Assembly (NCBI GenBank): GCA_964543125.1
Contig: CAZIWX010000002.1
Coordinates: forward strand, 1-64,000
Source: CAZIWX01 sp964543125
GTDB lineage: Bacteria; Fidelibacterota; UBA8477
Reading direction: 5' to 3'
Length of the DNA: 64,000 nt
This document shows positions 26,572 to 34,368 of the stretch, piece by piece. Numbering within the stretch: position 1 is the first letter of the stretch; every line of letters starts with the position of its first letter. The translations under genes and the position numbers were made by a program. The notes under the pieces are model-generated. The model made no database searches. It was not told where the DNA came from and saw only the letters and a list, made by a program, of their open reading frames with translations.

Positions 26572-28287
26572 ATGAAAAAATTATGCATCACTCTAATTTC
26601 AATAACTATGCTAGTCTGGTTGAGTGCGTGCGAGAAGACGGTTACCGAGACCGTTACCGTACATGATACGATTATTATCATCAGCGTTGACAATGTCCTG
26701 GCATCACCGGATTCTATTGGTGTCGGGGGCTCTATTACCCTAACCACCCAGGTTACCACCGATCCTGCTGCCGGCTCGCTGACCTATAATTGGTTTGCCG
26801 ATGCCGGTACTTTTAATGCAACGACCGGTGATACGGTGACCTGGAATGCTCCGGATACGGCGGGTACGTATCGTGTCAGCGTACATGTAACCGATGGTGA
26901 GTACATCGGTATCGGTAGTATCACGGTTGGTGTGGGGATGTATGCACCAGCGGTTACGCCTTATTACAAAGGTGCAGAAGCTTGTGCTGCCTGCCATAGC
27001 AATTCGTCAATGCCGCAATATACCGGTTGGTCCCAGACCAAACATGCCCAGGCCTTTGCCGATTTAATGACCAGTGATCATGCTTCTTCAGCCTGTTTTC
27101 CGTGTCATACGGTCGGATATGACGCAATTTCCGGCAATGGCGGCTATGATGAGTCACCCATTACCAGATTTGAGAATGTTCAATGCGAAGCCTGTCACGG
27201 TCCGGCGTCTGAACACGTGGCGAGCAACGGTGCGGATGTAAGCACGCTGACGGTTTCTTTGGCTGATTCTGTTTGTACCGGTTGTCACCAGGGTTCTTAC
27301 CATCCCTACCAGGAAGACTGGTCACAGTCTGCGCATGCCGCTTCGACTTCAAACTCACACGCGGCCGGTAATGCTTATTGCCAACCCTGCCACAGCGGCA
27401 GTGGTTTTGTCGATGCTTATAATGGTAGTAACAACCTCGCTTTCAATCCCGATGACCCGGGTGCGATTGCCTGCGGTGTTTGCCATGACGCCCACAGTAC
27501 CGAAAATGAACATCAGTTACGGACATTAGCCGCGGTTACTTCGGTCGAAGCAAATGGCGTGACACAAACAATCCAGGCTGCCGGTAATGGCCAGCTCTGC
27601 GTGCAGTGTCACCATGCCCGCCATTCGGCTGATGATGAGGACGACCAGATTAATAATGGCTATAAATACTTTGGTCCACACCATTCACCCCAGGGTGATA
27701 TGCTGGCCGGAGTCAGTGCGTATGAAGGTGTTACGAGTGGATTCACCTACGGTGGCAAGTTCACCAACCACTATGTCATTGAAAACGCCTGTGTAACTTG
27801 CCACATGGATATGACTCCCAATGCGGACGGCACCAATAATACGGGCCACACCTTCATGCCCAGGGCAACAGCTTGTGCAGCCTGTCATGGCGAGATCGGT
27901 GATTTTGATGAGATCATGGCCCAAGCTGATTATGACGGTAACGGCGCTATCGAAGGTATGGAAGCTGAGATTGCGGGCCTTGAGGGAACCTTAACCGGCC
28001 TGCTGGTTACCGCGGGTCTGGATACTACCGGAAATGTTAGTGTATCCAGCGCTCTCAGTGCTACCAGATTTGATACTCTGGCGGATGGAACTCAGAGTCC
28101 GACCGCGATTAGACTGCGGAAGGGCGGCTACAATCTCGTCTTTGTGCAGGAAGATCATTCCAACGGCTTCCACAATCCGACGTATGCGATCCAGATTCTG
28201 CAACAGTCCATTCTGTTCATGAATTCCGGGGCGTTAACTTCGGCGCATATTCTGACCGGAAATGAAAAAGCCGTTGCTAAATGGTAA
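26572..28287 (+). CDS. Nine-heme c-type cytochrome lipoprotein with Ig-like domain
   Basis: 571 aa. The lipobox WLSAC (Cys20) predicts a lipoprotein. Residues about 38-121 form a PKD/Ig-like beta domain (SLTYNWFADAGTF...TAGTYRVSVHVTDG). Nine CXXCH heme sites follow, with first Cys at 138, 175, 205, 235, 270, 301, 343, 407 and 435, in a layout like the cytochrome c554/OmcA group. A short DYDGNGAIEG segment at about 453 could bind calcium. The C terminus (HSNGFHNPTYAIQILQ) is common in multiheme electron-transfer proteins. Likely role: electron transfer in the periplasm or at the outer membrane. No partner redox genes lie adjacent, and a strong terminator follows, so it is a single-gene unit. 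Confidence 0.88.
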   Translation: MKKLCITLISITMLVWLSACEKTVTETVTVHDTIIIISVDNVLASPDSIGVGGSITLTTQVTTDPAAGSLTYNWFADAGTFNATTGDTVTWNAPDTAGTYRVSVHVTDGEYIGIGSITVGVGMYAPAVTPYYKGAEACAACHSNSSMPQYTGWSQTKHAQAFADLMTSDHASSACFPCHTVGYDAISGNGGYDESPITRFENVQCEACHGPASEHVASNGADVSTLTVSLADSVCTGCHQGSYHPYQEDWSQSAHAASTSNSHAAGNAYCQPCHSGSGFVDAYNGSNNLAFNPDDPGAIACGVCHDAHSTENEHQLRTLAAVTSVEANGVTQTIQAAGNGQLCVQCHHARHSADDEDDQINNGYKYFGPHHSPQGDMLAGVSAYEGVTSGFTYGGKFTNHYVIENACVTCHMDMTPNADGTNNTGHTFMPRATACAACHGEIGDFDEIMAQADYDGNGAIEGMEAEIAGLEGTLTGLLVTAGLDTTGNVSVSSALSATRFDTLADGTQSPTAIRLRKGGYNLVFVQEDHSNGFHNPTYAIQILQQSILFMNSGALTSAHILTGNEKAVAKW

Positions 28288-28334
28288 AGACTGTCCGATC
28301 GTTGTGATCTGACATGCGTCTAAACCGGTAATAT

Positions 28335-28368
28335 CAAGCCCCTGCCGCGGCGGGGGCTTGTTTTTTTT
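28335..28368 (+). terminator. Rho-independent terminator after the cytochrome gene
   Basis: GC-rich stem of at least 11 bp (CAAGCCCC...GGGGCTTG outer part) with a small loop, followed by eight T. It is the clearest terminator in the window. Confidence 0.9.
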
Positions 28369-28458
28369 AGCTATTCAGAAGTAAGTGTGAAACACGGGGA
28401 TGATTATTTGTAAAAGAAAATTAGCATCCCCGGCGATTAAGCAATAAAATAGCCGCCC

Positions 28459-28551
28459 ATGATTTTAATCTTTCAGATAATAACCGCAAATATTCCGCCC
28501 GGTCGATTATTTACGGTTTTTTTTAATCGTGGAGTGCACGGGGAGCCGTAA
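28459..28551 (+). CDS. Possible leader peptide with Phe codons, 30 aa
   Basis: ATG-to-TAA frame of 30 codons with Phe at codons 5, 18, 21 and 22 (segment LFTVFF). Phe-rich leader peptides control pheA by attenuation in enterobacteria. Against it: no ribosome binding site, and the TTT codons coincide with the T-run of the hairpin at 28482-28524, which explains them equally well. Confidence 0.2.
   Translation: MILIFQIITANIPPGRLFTVFFNRGVHGEP
28482..28524 (+). terminator. Terminator-like hairpin in the pheA leader
   Basis: AACCGCAAATA pairs with TATTTACGGTT (11 bp, one mismatch), 15-base loop, followed by six further T. The base of the stem is GC-rich, as in intrinsic terminators. It may be a first attenuator or a back-up terminator for upstream transcription. 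Confidence 0.5.
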
Positions 28552-28591
28552 CGGATTAGCCGCACGCCGGATATTCCGGTAAATCAATTTC

Positions 28592-28624
28592 AACAGGCTC
28601 CGCAATTTTCCGGGGCCTGTTTTT
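28592..28624 (+). terminator. Intrinsic terminator/attenuator directly before pheA
   Basis: Stem of 11 bp (ACAGGCTCCG with CGGGGCCTGT, one G-T pair), 8-base loop, five T. It ends 17 bases before the TTG start of pheA, with GGGAG at 28630-28634 in between, so it would stop transcription into pheA unless prevented. That position is typical of an attenuator. Confidence 0.65.
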
Positions 28625-28641
28625 AAAATGGGAGTTACAAG

Positions 28642-29481
28642 TTGAAAGTTTCGATTCAGGGTGAACGCGCATCCTTCCACGAAATGGCTGCCCGGGCCTA
28701 TTTCAAGCAGCCCGTTGAGGCGCTGGAATGCCTGACCTTTAAGGATGTCTGCCGAACATTGGTTGACGGTCAAAGTGATAGCGCCATCATGGCCGTAGAA
28801 AATACTTTAGTGGGCAGTATTTTGCCCAATTACGCTTTACTGAATGAATTTCCGGTAGTCATCACCGGTGAAATTTACCTGAGAATTGAACAAAATCTTA
28901 TGGCGTTGCCAAAGCAACAATTGAAGGATATTTCCATTGTTCGCTCCCATCCCATGGCGTTGCGGCAGTGTAGTCACTTTTTTAGGCAACATTCGCATTT
29001 GAACGCCTTGGAGGCCTTTGATACCGCCGGCAGCGCCCGGGAGATTCGCGAACAAAATTTACCGGGTACGGCCGCCATTGCCAGCCAGGCCGCGGCCGAG
29101 CGCTATCAGTTGGAGATTCTGGCGCCGGGTATTGAAGATCAGAAACACAATTACACCCGGTTCTTCAGCTTGTCCCGACGAACAGGAGAGCCCGGTTTTA
29201 GCGGATCGAAGAGCACGCTTTATTTCAAATTGAAGCACCAGGTGGGAGCGCTGGCGCGCATGCTGAATATTTTTCAAACCCACGCTATCAATTTGAACAT
29301 GATCCAGTCTTTGCCGGTGCCCCTCAATCCCAATGAGTATGGTTTCCTGATCGAAGTGGTCTGGCAAAAAGCGGTGGATTTTCAAACTACCCTCGCTGAA
29401 GCACAAACCTGTTCAAGCGCTATGAAGATTCTGGGTGTCTACGAACCCGGCTTGCGGCCTTTCGCCTGGCTGAACCGCTGA
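28642..29481 (+). CDS. pheA: Prephenate dehydratase
   Basis: 279 aa monofunctional enzyme (no chorismate mutase part), TTG start after GGGAG. The catalytic domain shows VSIQGERASFHEMAA, SDSAIMAVENTLVGSI, IRSHPMALRQC-like IVRSHPMALRQCSHFF, the conserved NYTRFF (catalytic Thr) and IASQAAAERYQLEIL. The C-terminal ACT domain begins KHQVGALARMLNIF; the usual Phe-binding ESRP motif reads QSLP here, so feedback inhibition by Phe may differ. It converts prephenate to phenylpyruvate for phenylalanine synthesis. The leader upstream suggests control by attenuation. Confidence 0.9.
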   Translation: MKVSIQGERASFHEMAARAYFKQPVEALECLTFKDVCRTLVDGQSDSAIMAVENTLVGSILPNYALLNEFPVVITGEIYLRIEQNLMALPKQQLKDISIVRSHPMALRQCSHFFRQHSHLNALEAFDTAGSAREIREQNLPGTAAIASQAAAERYQLEILAPGIEDQKHNYTRFFSLSRRTGEPGFSGSKSTLYFKLKHQVGALARMLNIFQTHAINLNMIQSLPVPLNPNEYGFLIEVVWQKAVDFQTTLAEAQTCSSAMKILGVYEPGLRPFAWLNR

Positions 29482-29488
29482 ATGGAAA

Positions 29489-30277
29489 TTAAGGTGCCGC
29501 GAGCGGAGCATCCGGCGGCGAAGGTGGACCCAGTAAAATAGTGCGTGGCAGTAGCGCCAGATCAATACGCTGCATCCGCACCGATTTGATATGCCGTTCC
29601 TCCAGCCAGACCAACTGACTCAGATTCCGCGGCTCATCAACCCACACCGGAATTCCCAAATGCCCCATCAGCCGCACAAATTTTTGAGTTAATTCGTTGC
29701 GAAATCTCGTAGTATCCATGGGAACCAACGCCACGTCGTAGTTAGTGTGAAATATCGGTAGCAGTAACCAACGGCGGTACCGGATGACACGCTTTAGTTC
29801 ACTAGGCGGCATGATTTGCGGAAGGTGAGGCAGAGATTCTCGCAGCTTGCGCAGCGGACGTTCGAAATTGCTGCTGAACACAAGCTGCAGCTCCAACTCC
29901 TGTTGCCGGATATACTGCGCCAGCCGGCCTAGCCCGTTTGTATCATCCCGCGTAAAGTGAAACCAATATTTGAGGAACGGAAAATGTGTGATGACACTAT
30001 CCACCGGTGTAGCACTTTCAGCATCAGCGTACCAGACCGCCCCTTGATAATGGAGGTCCAACTGAATCCGGCCGGCGCCATAACGGTTTTTCAATACGCT
30101 GATCGAAGCTAACAAACCCGTATCCGTGAGACGCTGTCCACCCCGGGTGGCCCAAACCGTCATTTTCGAAGGTGCGATCAGAGCGGTGGACGTTTTCGGT
30201 GTACGCTGATACCAGATATATTGGTGAATCAGGGTGAGGACACCAATGGTCACGAAAATCCGCCGCACCCACTTCAT
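29489..30277 (-). CDS. Membrane-anchored, degenerate GDPD-like protein
   Basis: 262 aa from the ATG at 30277, which begins a basic residue-led membrane anchor (MKWVRRIFVTIGVLTLIHQYIW); a TTG at 30307 would add ten residues without a signal. The rest resembles a glycerophosphodiester phosphodiesterase TIM barrel: WATRGGQRLTDTGLLASI matches AHRG-x-PENTLAA, and IQLDLHYQG matches IELDVH. The key first His (AHRG) is Thr and the usual Glu/Asn of PENT is absent, so it is probably not a catalytically normal GDPD. Convergent with pheA, separated by 7 bases. The family call is tentative. Confidence 0.55.
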   Translation of the reverse strand: MKWVRRIFVTIGVLTLIHQYIWYQRTPKTSTALIAPSKMTVWATRGGQRLTDTGLLASISVLKNRYGAGRIQLDLHYQGAVWYADAESATPVDSVITHFPFLKYWFHFTRDDTNGLGRLAQYIRQQELELQLVFSSNFERPLRKLRESLPHLPQIMPPSELKRVIRYRRWLLLPIFHTNYDVALVPMDTTRFRNELTQKFVRLMGHLGIPVWVDEPRNLSQLVWLEERHIKSVRMQRIDLALLPRTILLGPPSPPDAPLAAP

Positions 30278-30386
30278 ACCGCAATAATAGTCCGTTAAAA
30301 TCGGCAAACCAAAATATGGTTCGTCTGGATCGGGGATTCGTTTAAATTAGCGACCGGAAGACCATGAACCTGAAATCTCACCGGAA

Positions 30387-31085
30387 TTGAGGATGCGAAC
30401 TTTTACGAAACGAGTTATCCCGGGCCTGTTTCTGATCTTGGGGATGTATAATTTTTCGCGTTGCGGTTTGCCATCGGCTGTTGCCAATGTCGGGCGGCCA
30501 GCAGTTCAAGAACCGCGAGATACTGACCTGGCCCTAACCCCGACAATCGTTAATCTGACTCAAAAAATCCCGGGCCTGAAAACCGATGTGCGTTACGCCA
30601 CCACCCATAATTTTACCGGTCAGGTCTTGTACGCTTCCGGTACACCCTACCTGGTGGCTGAAGTGGCTGAATCGTTGTTGACCGTGCAAAACGAGCTCAG
30701 GAACATGGGCCTGCAGTTGCTGGTTTTCGACGGTTATCGCCCCTTAGCGGTTCAGAAGAAAATGTGGAAAATATACCCGGACAGCCGCTATGTCGCCAAT
30801 CCGGTCCACGGCTCGCGCCACAACCGGGGCTGCGCCGTTGACCTGACCCTGGCGGATTCAACCGGTCAACCGCTGGTGATGCCCACCGGTTATGATGATT
30901 TCACTGAAAAAGCCAACGCCGGTTTTAGGGATTTACCCGCGCAACAATTGGCTAACCGGGCTTTGCTGAAGCTGGTAATGGAAAAACATGGCTTCGTTGG
31001 ACTCAAATCCGAGTGGTGGCATTTCGATTTTAGAGGCTGGCGGAATTATCCGGTATTGGACATTCCGATTCCTGCCGAGCGTTAA
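30387..31085 (+). CDS. D-Ala-D-Ala dipeptidase, VanX/DdpX family (M15)
   Basis: 232 aa with TTG start (ATG at 30393 is an alternative two codons later). A signal or lipoprotein-like N terminus (VIPGLFLILGMYNFSRCG) indicates export. The M15D motifs are complete: VFDGYRP, SRHNRGCAVDLTL (zinc His and Asp) and EWWHFDF (catalytic Glu and zinc His). It hydrolyses D-Ala-D-Ala; in non-resistant bacteria such enzymes recycle cell-wall peptides. No vanHA partners are adjacent, so vancomycin resistance is not implied. A ddl gene lies 10 kb further on. Confidence 0.9.
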   Translation: MRMRTFTKRVIPGLFLILGMYNFSRCGLPSAVANVGRPAVQEPRDTDLALTPTIVNLTQKIPGLKTDVRYATTHNFTGQVLYASGTPYLVAEVAESLLTVQNELRNMGLQLLVFDGYRPLAVQKKMWKIYPDSRYVANPVHGSRHNRGCAVDLTLADSTGQPLVMPTGYDDFTEKANAGFRDLPAQQLANRALLKLVMEKHGFVGLKSEWWHFDFRGWRNYPVLDIPIPAER

Positions 31086-31118
31086 TCTTTACCCGTGTCA
31101 AATTATAGCGCGGGAAGC

Positions 31119-31147
31119 TTGTACAGTTGCCTGGAATAGACTAAAAT
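31119..31147 (+). promoter_or_regulatory. Promoter of the Omp85-like gene
   Basis: TTGTAC (31119-31124), 17-base spacer, TAAAAT (31142-31147). AGGAGG stands before the ATG at 31179. Confidence 0.55.
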
Positions 31148-31178
31148 ACTGACCATCTTTACCAAATCAGGAGGGACA

Positions 31179-32495
31179 ATGAAAAACAGGTTGGGTTTTC
31201 TGGGATTGCTTGCACTGACAAGCATGCTAATGGGGCAGGAGCAGGTTGCTAAGACCGGTTTTAATTTCGGGGGTGTGCCGGCCATTGCGTACAACTCGGA
31301 TACGGGATTTACCTACGGCCTGATCGTAAATACCTATAACTATGGCGATGGCTCGATGTATCCGGATTACCGGTACTCACTCTATACCGAATGGTCGCGG
31401 ACCACCAAGGGCAGTGGGGTCAATAAACTTTTCTTCGACTCCAAATATCTGCTGCCCAAAGAGATCCGGATCACCAGTGAGCTGAGCTATCTGACGGAAC
31501 AGACCCTGCCGTTTTACGGTTTGAACGGCGCCAGCGCACCCTACCAGGCAGGGTATGAAATTGAGGATTCGACCAACTATATTTCGCGTGTGTATTATCG
31601 GCACATGCGCAATACACTTAAGTTCACGGCCGACTTTCAGCGTAAGTTTTTAAACGACAACCTGCACTGGATCGGTGGCTTCGGGATCATCAACACCAGC
31701 GTGGATACGGTGGATATTGCCACCCTGAATGAAGGGAAAGACCCGGTCGATCAACTGCCTGACACGACAAGTTTGTACTCTGAGTATGTAAACTATCATT
31801 GGATTGGAGCCGATGAAGCCCAGGGTGGCCTGACCAATTATGTGAAATTCGGGCTGGTCTATGACACCCGGGACAATGAACCCAATCCCATGTCCGGAAT
31901 CTGGACGGAAGCGCTGGTAACCGTGGTTCCCAAAGCCCTGGGCAGTGATTTCAGCTATGCGACGTTGACCGTCACGCACCGTCAGTATTTCACTATCATT
32001 CCCCAGGATCTGTCTTTTGCCTATCGTTTAGGCTATCAGGGTGTGATCAACGGCCGGGAACCCTTTTTCATGCTGCCAAACTACCAGAGCAGCTATCAGG
32101 TGAATGAGGGTTTGGGCGGTTCCAAGTCTCTACGCGGCATTTTAAAAAACCGGATCGTGGGCAAATCCATCGCCTTCGGTAATTTCGAATTCCGCTGGAA
32201 ATTTTACCGCACGGTGGTATTCAACCAGAATGTGTACTTGGCCTTGAATGCCTTCATGGACGCCGGGCAGGTGCTGGAAAATCAGCCTATTCCGGAACCT
32301 TTTGGAATTCCAGCGCAACCACCCATGTATTATCCCATCTATCCGAACGGTAAAGACACACTGCACAAATCGTTTGGTGGCGGCTTGCGGATCGCTTTGA
32401 ACGAGAATTTTATCGTAGCGGTTGACATGGGCTTTGCGGGGGCTAAAGCCGATGGCTCCAGCGGACTCTATATCGGACTGAATTATTTGTATTAA
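31179..32495 (+). CDS. Omp85/BamA-like outer-membrane barrel without POTRA domains
   Basis: 438 aa with signal peptide (residues 1-19). The mature protein goes straight into barrel strands with Omp85 signatures: GLVYDTRDNEPNPMSGIWTE (strand with conserved turn), LGGSKSLRGI (the V/I-RG-F/Y loop 6 motif) and a final strand ending GLNYLY. There is no room for POTRA domains, so it is more like the surface-antigen/D15-type barrels found next to enzymes than BamA. Function unknown; perhaps a passenger-less translocator or lipid-linked barrel. It is followed 30 bases later by an acyl-CoA carboxylase gene, probably by chance of order. Confidence 0.78.
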   Translation: MKNRLGFLGLLALTSMLMGQEQVAKTGFNFGGVPAIAYNSDTGFTYGLIVNTYNYGDGSMYPDYRYSLYTEWSRTTKGSGVNKLFFDSKYLLPKEIRITSELSYLTEQTLPFYGLNGASAPYQAGYEIEDSTNYISRVYYRHMRNTLKFTADFQRKFLNDNLHWIGGFGIINTSVDTVDIATLNEGKDPVDQLPDTTSLYSEYVNYHWIGADEAQGGLTNYVKFGLVYDTRDNEPNPMSGIWTEALVTVVPKALGSDFSYATLTVTHRQYFTIIPQDLSFAYRLGYQGVINGREPFFMLPNYQSSYQVNEGLGGSKSLRGILKNRIVGKSIAFGNFEFRWKFYRTVVFNQNVYLALNAFMDAGQVLENQPIPEPFGIPAQPPMYYPIYPNGKDTLHKSFGGGLRIALNENFIVAVDMGFAGAKADGSSGLYIGLNYLY

Positions 32496-32525
32496 TCCAA
32501 ATCACCGGAAAACAGCGTCAATTCT

Positions 32526-34169
32526 ATGAGCTCAATCGGTACCGTAGTGGAAAAATGGCCGCCGGAACGCACGGGAAAGCAGCGCCAACGGATGTTGGAT
32601 TTGATGGCGGACCTGGAGACGCAGCGCAAAGTGCTGTCAAAAGGGGGTGGTGAAAAAGCCATCAACCGGCAACACCGGAAAGACCGGCTCACGGCCCGCG
32701 AGCGGATCGAAAAACTTATCGATAAAGGCACACAATTCCTGGAATTGGGCATTTTTGCCGCCTGGGAAATGTACCCGGAGTATGGAGACCCGCCGGCAGC
32801 CGGGGTCATCATCGGGATCGGTAAAATTCACGCACGCGAGGTGGTGCTGGTTGCCAATGACGCCACGGTCAAAGCCGGCGCCTATTTCGAAGTTACTTTA
32901 AAAAAAACCCTGCGGGCCCAGCAAATCGCGCTGGAAAATCACCTGCCTATTGTTTACCTCGTGGACTCGGCCGGTGTGTTTTTGCCCATGCAGGACCAGG
33001 TTTTTCCGGACGAAGGTCATTTCGGCCGCATTTTTTATAATAATGCCCGGCTGTCGGCTCTGGGCATTCCCCAAATTGCCTCGGTGATGGGGTCTTGCGT
33101 AGCCGGTGGCGCCTATTTACCGGTCATGTGCGACAAGTATGTGATGGTCGAGGGCGCCAGTATGTTTTTGGCCGGGCCGGCGCTGGTGAAAGCTGCAATC
33201 GGGCAGGAGGTGGACCTGGAAACTCTGGGCGGCGCCACCACCCATAACGCCATTTCCGGTACTGCTGATTACCACGAGCCCAACGACAAGGCGGCTTTGG
33301 AGCGTGTCCGCAAGCTCGTGAACAATCTACCGTTACCGGAAAAAACCCTTTTTAATCGAAGCGACCCACATGCGTCTAAGTTTAAGGCGTATGATTTGCT
33401 GAGTGTTGTCCCGGATAATGGCGGTCAGTATGATGTCCGGGAAATCATCGCCCGGCTGGTGGACGACTCGGACTTTGATGAGTATAAAGCCACGTATGGG
33501 AAAACGCTGGTTTGTGGTCATGCCCGGCTGGGTGGATTTACGGTGGGAATCGTGGCGAATCAAAAACTCATTGTTAAAACCGAGGCGGGTGAGATGCAGA
33601 TGGGCGGCGTGATTTACAACGATTCGGCGGACAAGGCCGCCCGGTTTATCATGAACTGCAATCAGGATCGGATTCCGCTGATTTTTATTCACGACGTGAA
33701 CGGTTTTATGGTGGGCCGGGAGGCCGAATGGGCCGGGATTGCCAAGGATGGCGCCAAAATGGTGCAGGCGGTTTCCAATTCAGTAGTCCCTAAAATTGCG
33801 CTGGTGGTTGGTGGTAGTTATGGAGCAGGAAATTACGCCATGAGCGGCCGGGCTTATAGTCCCCGCTTTCTATATGCCTGGCCAACGGCGAAAATCGCGG
33901 TGATGGGCGGCGCCCAGGCGGCCAATGTCCTGGCTGATATTCGTCTCGCGAAGGAAAAAGATGTGACCCCGGAAAAGCGTAAAGCGATTGTGGATGAAAT
34001 CAAAGCGATTTATAAGAAACAGTCCGATCCACGGTATGCCGCCGCCCGCCTGTGGATTGACGAGATTATCGATCCACCGGAGACGCGCCGAGTACTCATC
34101 CGTTCACTGGAAGTTTGTGCCAATCAGCCGCAACTCCCGGCGCCTAATTTCGGGGTGCTACAGGTGTAG
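32526..34169 (+). CDS. Acyl-CoA carboxylase, carboxyltransferase (beta) subunit
   Basis: 547 aa. Both crotonase-fold halves are present: N half with LTARERIEKLIDKGTQFLELG, VYLVDSAGVFLPMQDQVFPDEGHFGRIFYNN and GSCVAGGAYLPVMCDKYVMV; C half with VGGSYGAGNYAMSGRAYSPRFLYAWPTAKIAVMGGAQAANVL. The features (DEGHFGRIF, YAWPTAKIAVMGG) are those of methylcrotonyl- or geranyl-CoA carboxylase rather than propionyl-CoA carboxylase. It transfers carboxyl from biotin to a branched acyl-CoA. The biotin carboxylase/biotin carrier partner is not in this window. AtuA-like genes and an enoyl-CoA hydratase follow, supporting leucine or terpenoid breakdown. Confidence 0.92.
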   Translation: MSSIGTVVEKWPPERTGKQRQRMLDLMADLETQRKVLSKGGGEKAINRQHRKDRLTARERIEKLIDKGTQFLELGIFAAWEMYPEYGDPPAAGVIIGIGKIHAREVVLVANDATVKAGAYFEVTLKKTLRAQQIALENHLPIVYLVDSAGVFLPMQDQVFPDEGHFGRIFYNNARLSALGIPQIASVMGSCVAGGAYLPVMCDKYVMVEGASMFLAGPALVKAAIGQEVDLETLGGATTHNAISGTADYHEPNDKAALERVRKLVNNLPLPEKTLFNRSDPHASKFKAYDLLSVVPDNGGQYDVREIIARLVDDSDFDEYKATYGKTLVCGHARLGGFTVGIVANQKLIVKTEAGEMQMGGVIYNDSADKAARFIMNCNQDRIPLIFIHDVNGFMVGREAEWAGIAKDGAKMVQAVSNSVVPKIALVVGGSYGAGNYAMSGRAYSPRFLYAWPTAKIAVMGGAQAANVLADIRLAKEKDVTPEKRKAIVDEIKAIYKKQSDPRYAAARLWIDEIIDPPETRRVLIRSLEVCANQPQLPAPNFGVLQV

Positions 34170-34177
34170 AGAACGGA

Positions 34178-34355
34178 ACACGGATTTCACGGATAAGACG
34201 GATTAGCACGGATATGACTGATTTTTCAAAAAGAAGCAATCCCACGCGTCTTGCTCCGCCCGGGCAGGCAGGCTCAGGGAGACAGCCGGGAATTAGGTTT
34301 TTTAAAATTAGTGTCATTCGTGGTTACTCTTAATCTGTGTAATCTGTGGTTTAAC
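34178..34355. repeat. CACGGAT-rich intergenic repeat, MITE-like
   Basis: The left end carries ACGGAT four times at about 10-base intervals (from 34179 to 34213); the right end carries AATCTGTG repeats (34331-34348), which on the other strand read CACAGATT. The two ends are thus related inverted repeats about 180 bases apart with a GC-rich centre. Such CACGGAT/CACAGAT arrays occur as dispersed non-coding repeats in several phyla. It separates the carboxyltransferase gene from the AtuA-like genes. Confidence 0.5.
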
Positions 34356-34368
34356 AAAAAAAGGACTT

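Larger units (their letters stand above)
28369..28641 (+). promoter_or_regulatory. Structured leader before pheA
   Basis: Between the cytochrome terminator and pheA lie four inverted repeats: GGGGATG/CATCCCC (28396-28431), an 11-bp stem with one mismatch followed by a T-run (28482-28524), CCGGA-TAT-TCCGG (28567-28579) and a second terminator (28592-28624). A possible promoter is TTAGCA-18-TAAAAT (28421-28450). GGAGCC at 28542-28547 could pair with GGCTCC in the 5' arm of the last terminator, forming an antiterminator. No T-box consensus is present. Overall this reads as an attenuation leader, but the mechanism is inferred. Confidence 0.45.

Noticed and set aside
28369..28641. T-box riboswitch before pheA
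   Set aside because: The conserved T-box sequence with TGGNACCGCG could not be found, so only a generic attenuation leader is proposed.
30387..31085. VanX-like gene as vancomycin resistance
   Set aside because: No vanH, vanA-type ligase or two-component genes adjacent; the ddl 10 kb away looks like an ordinary D-Ala-D-Ala ligase.
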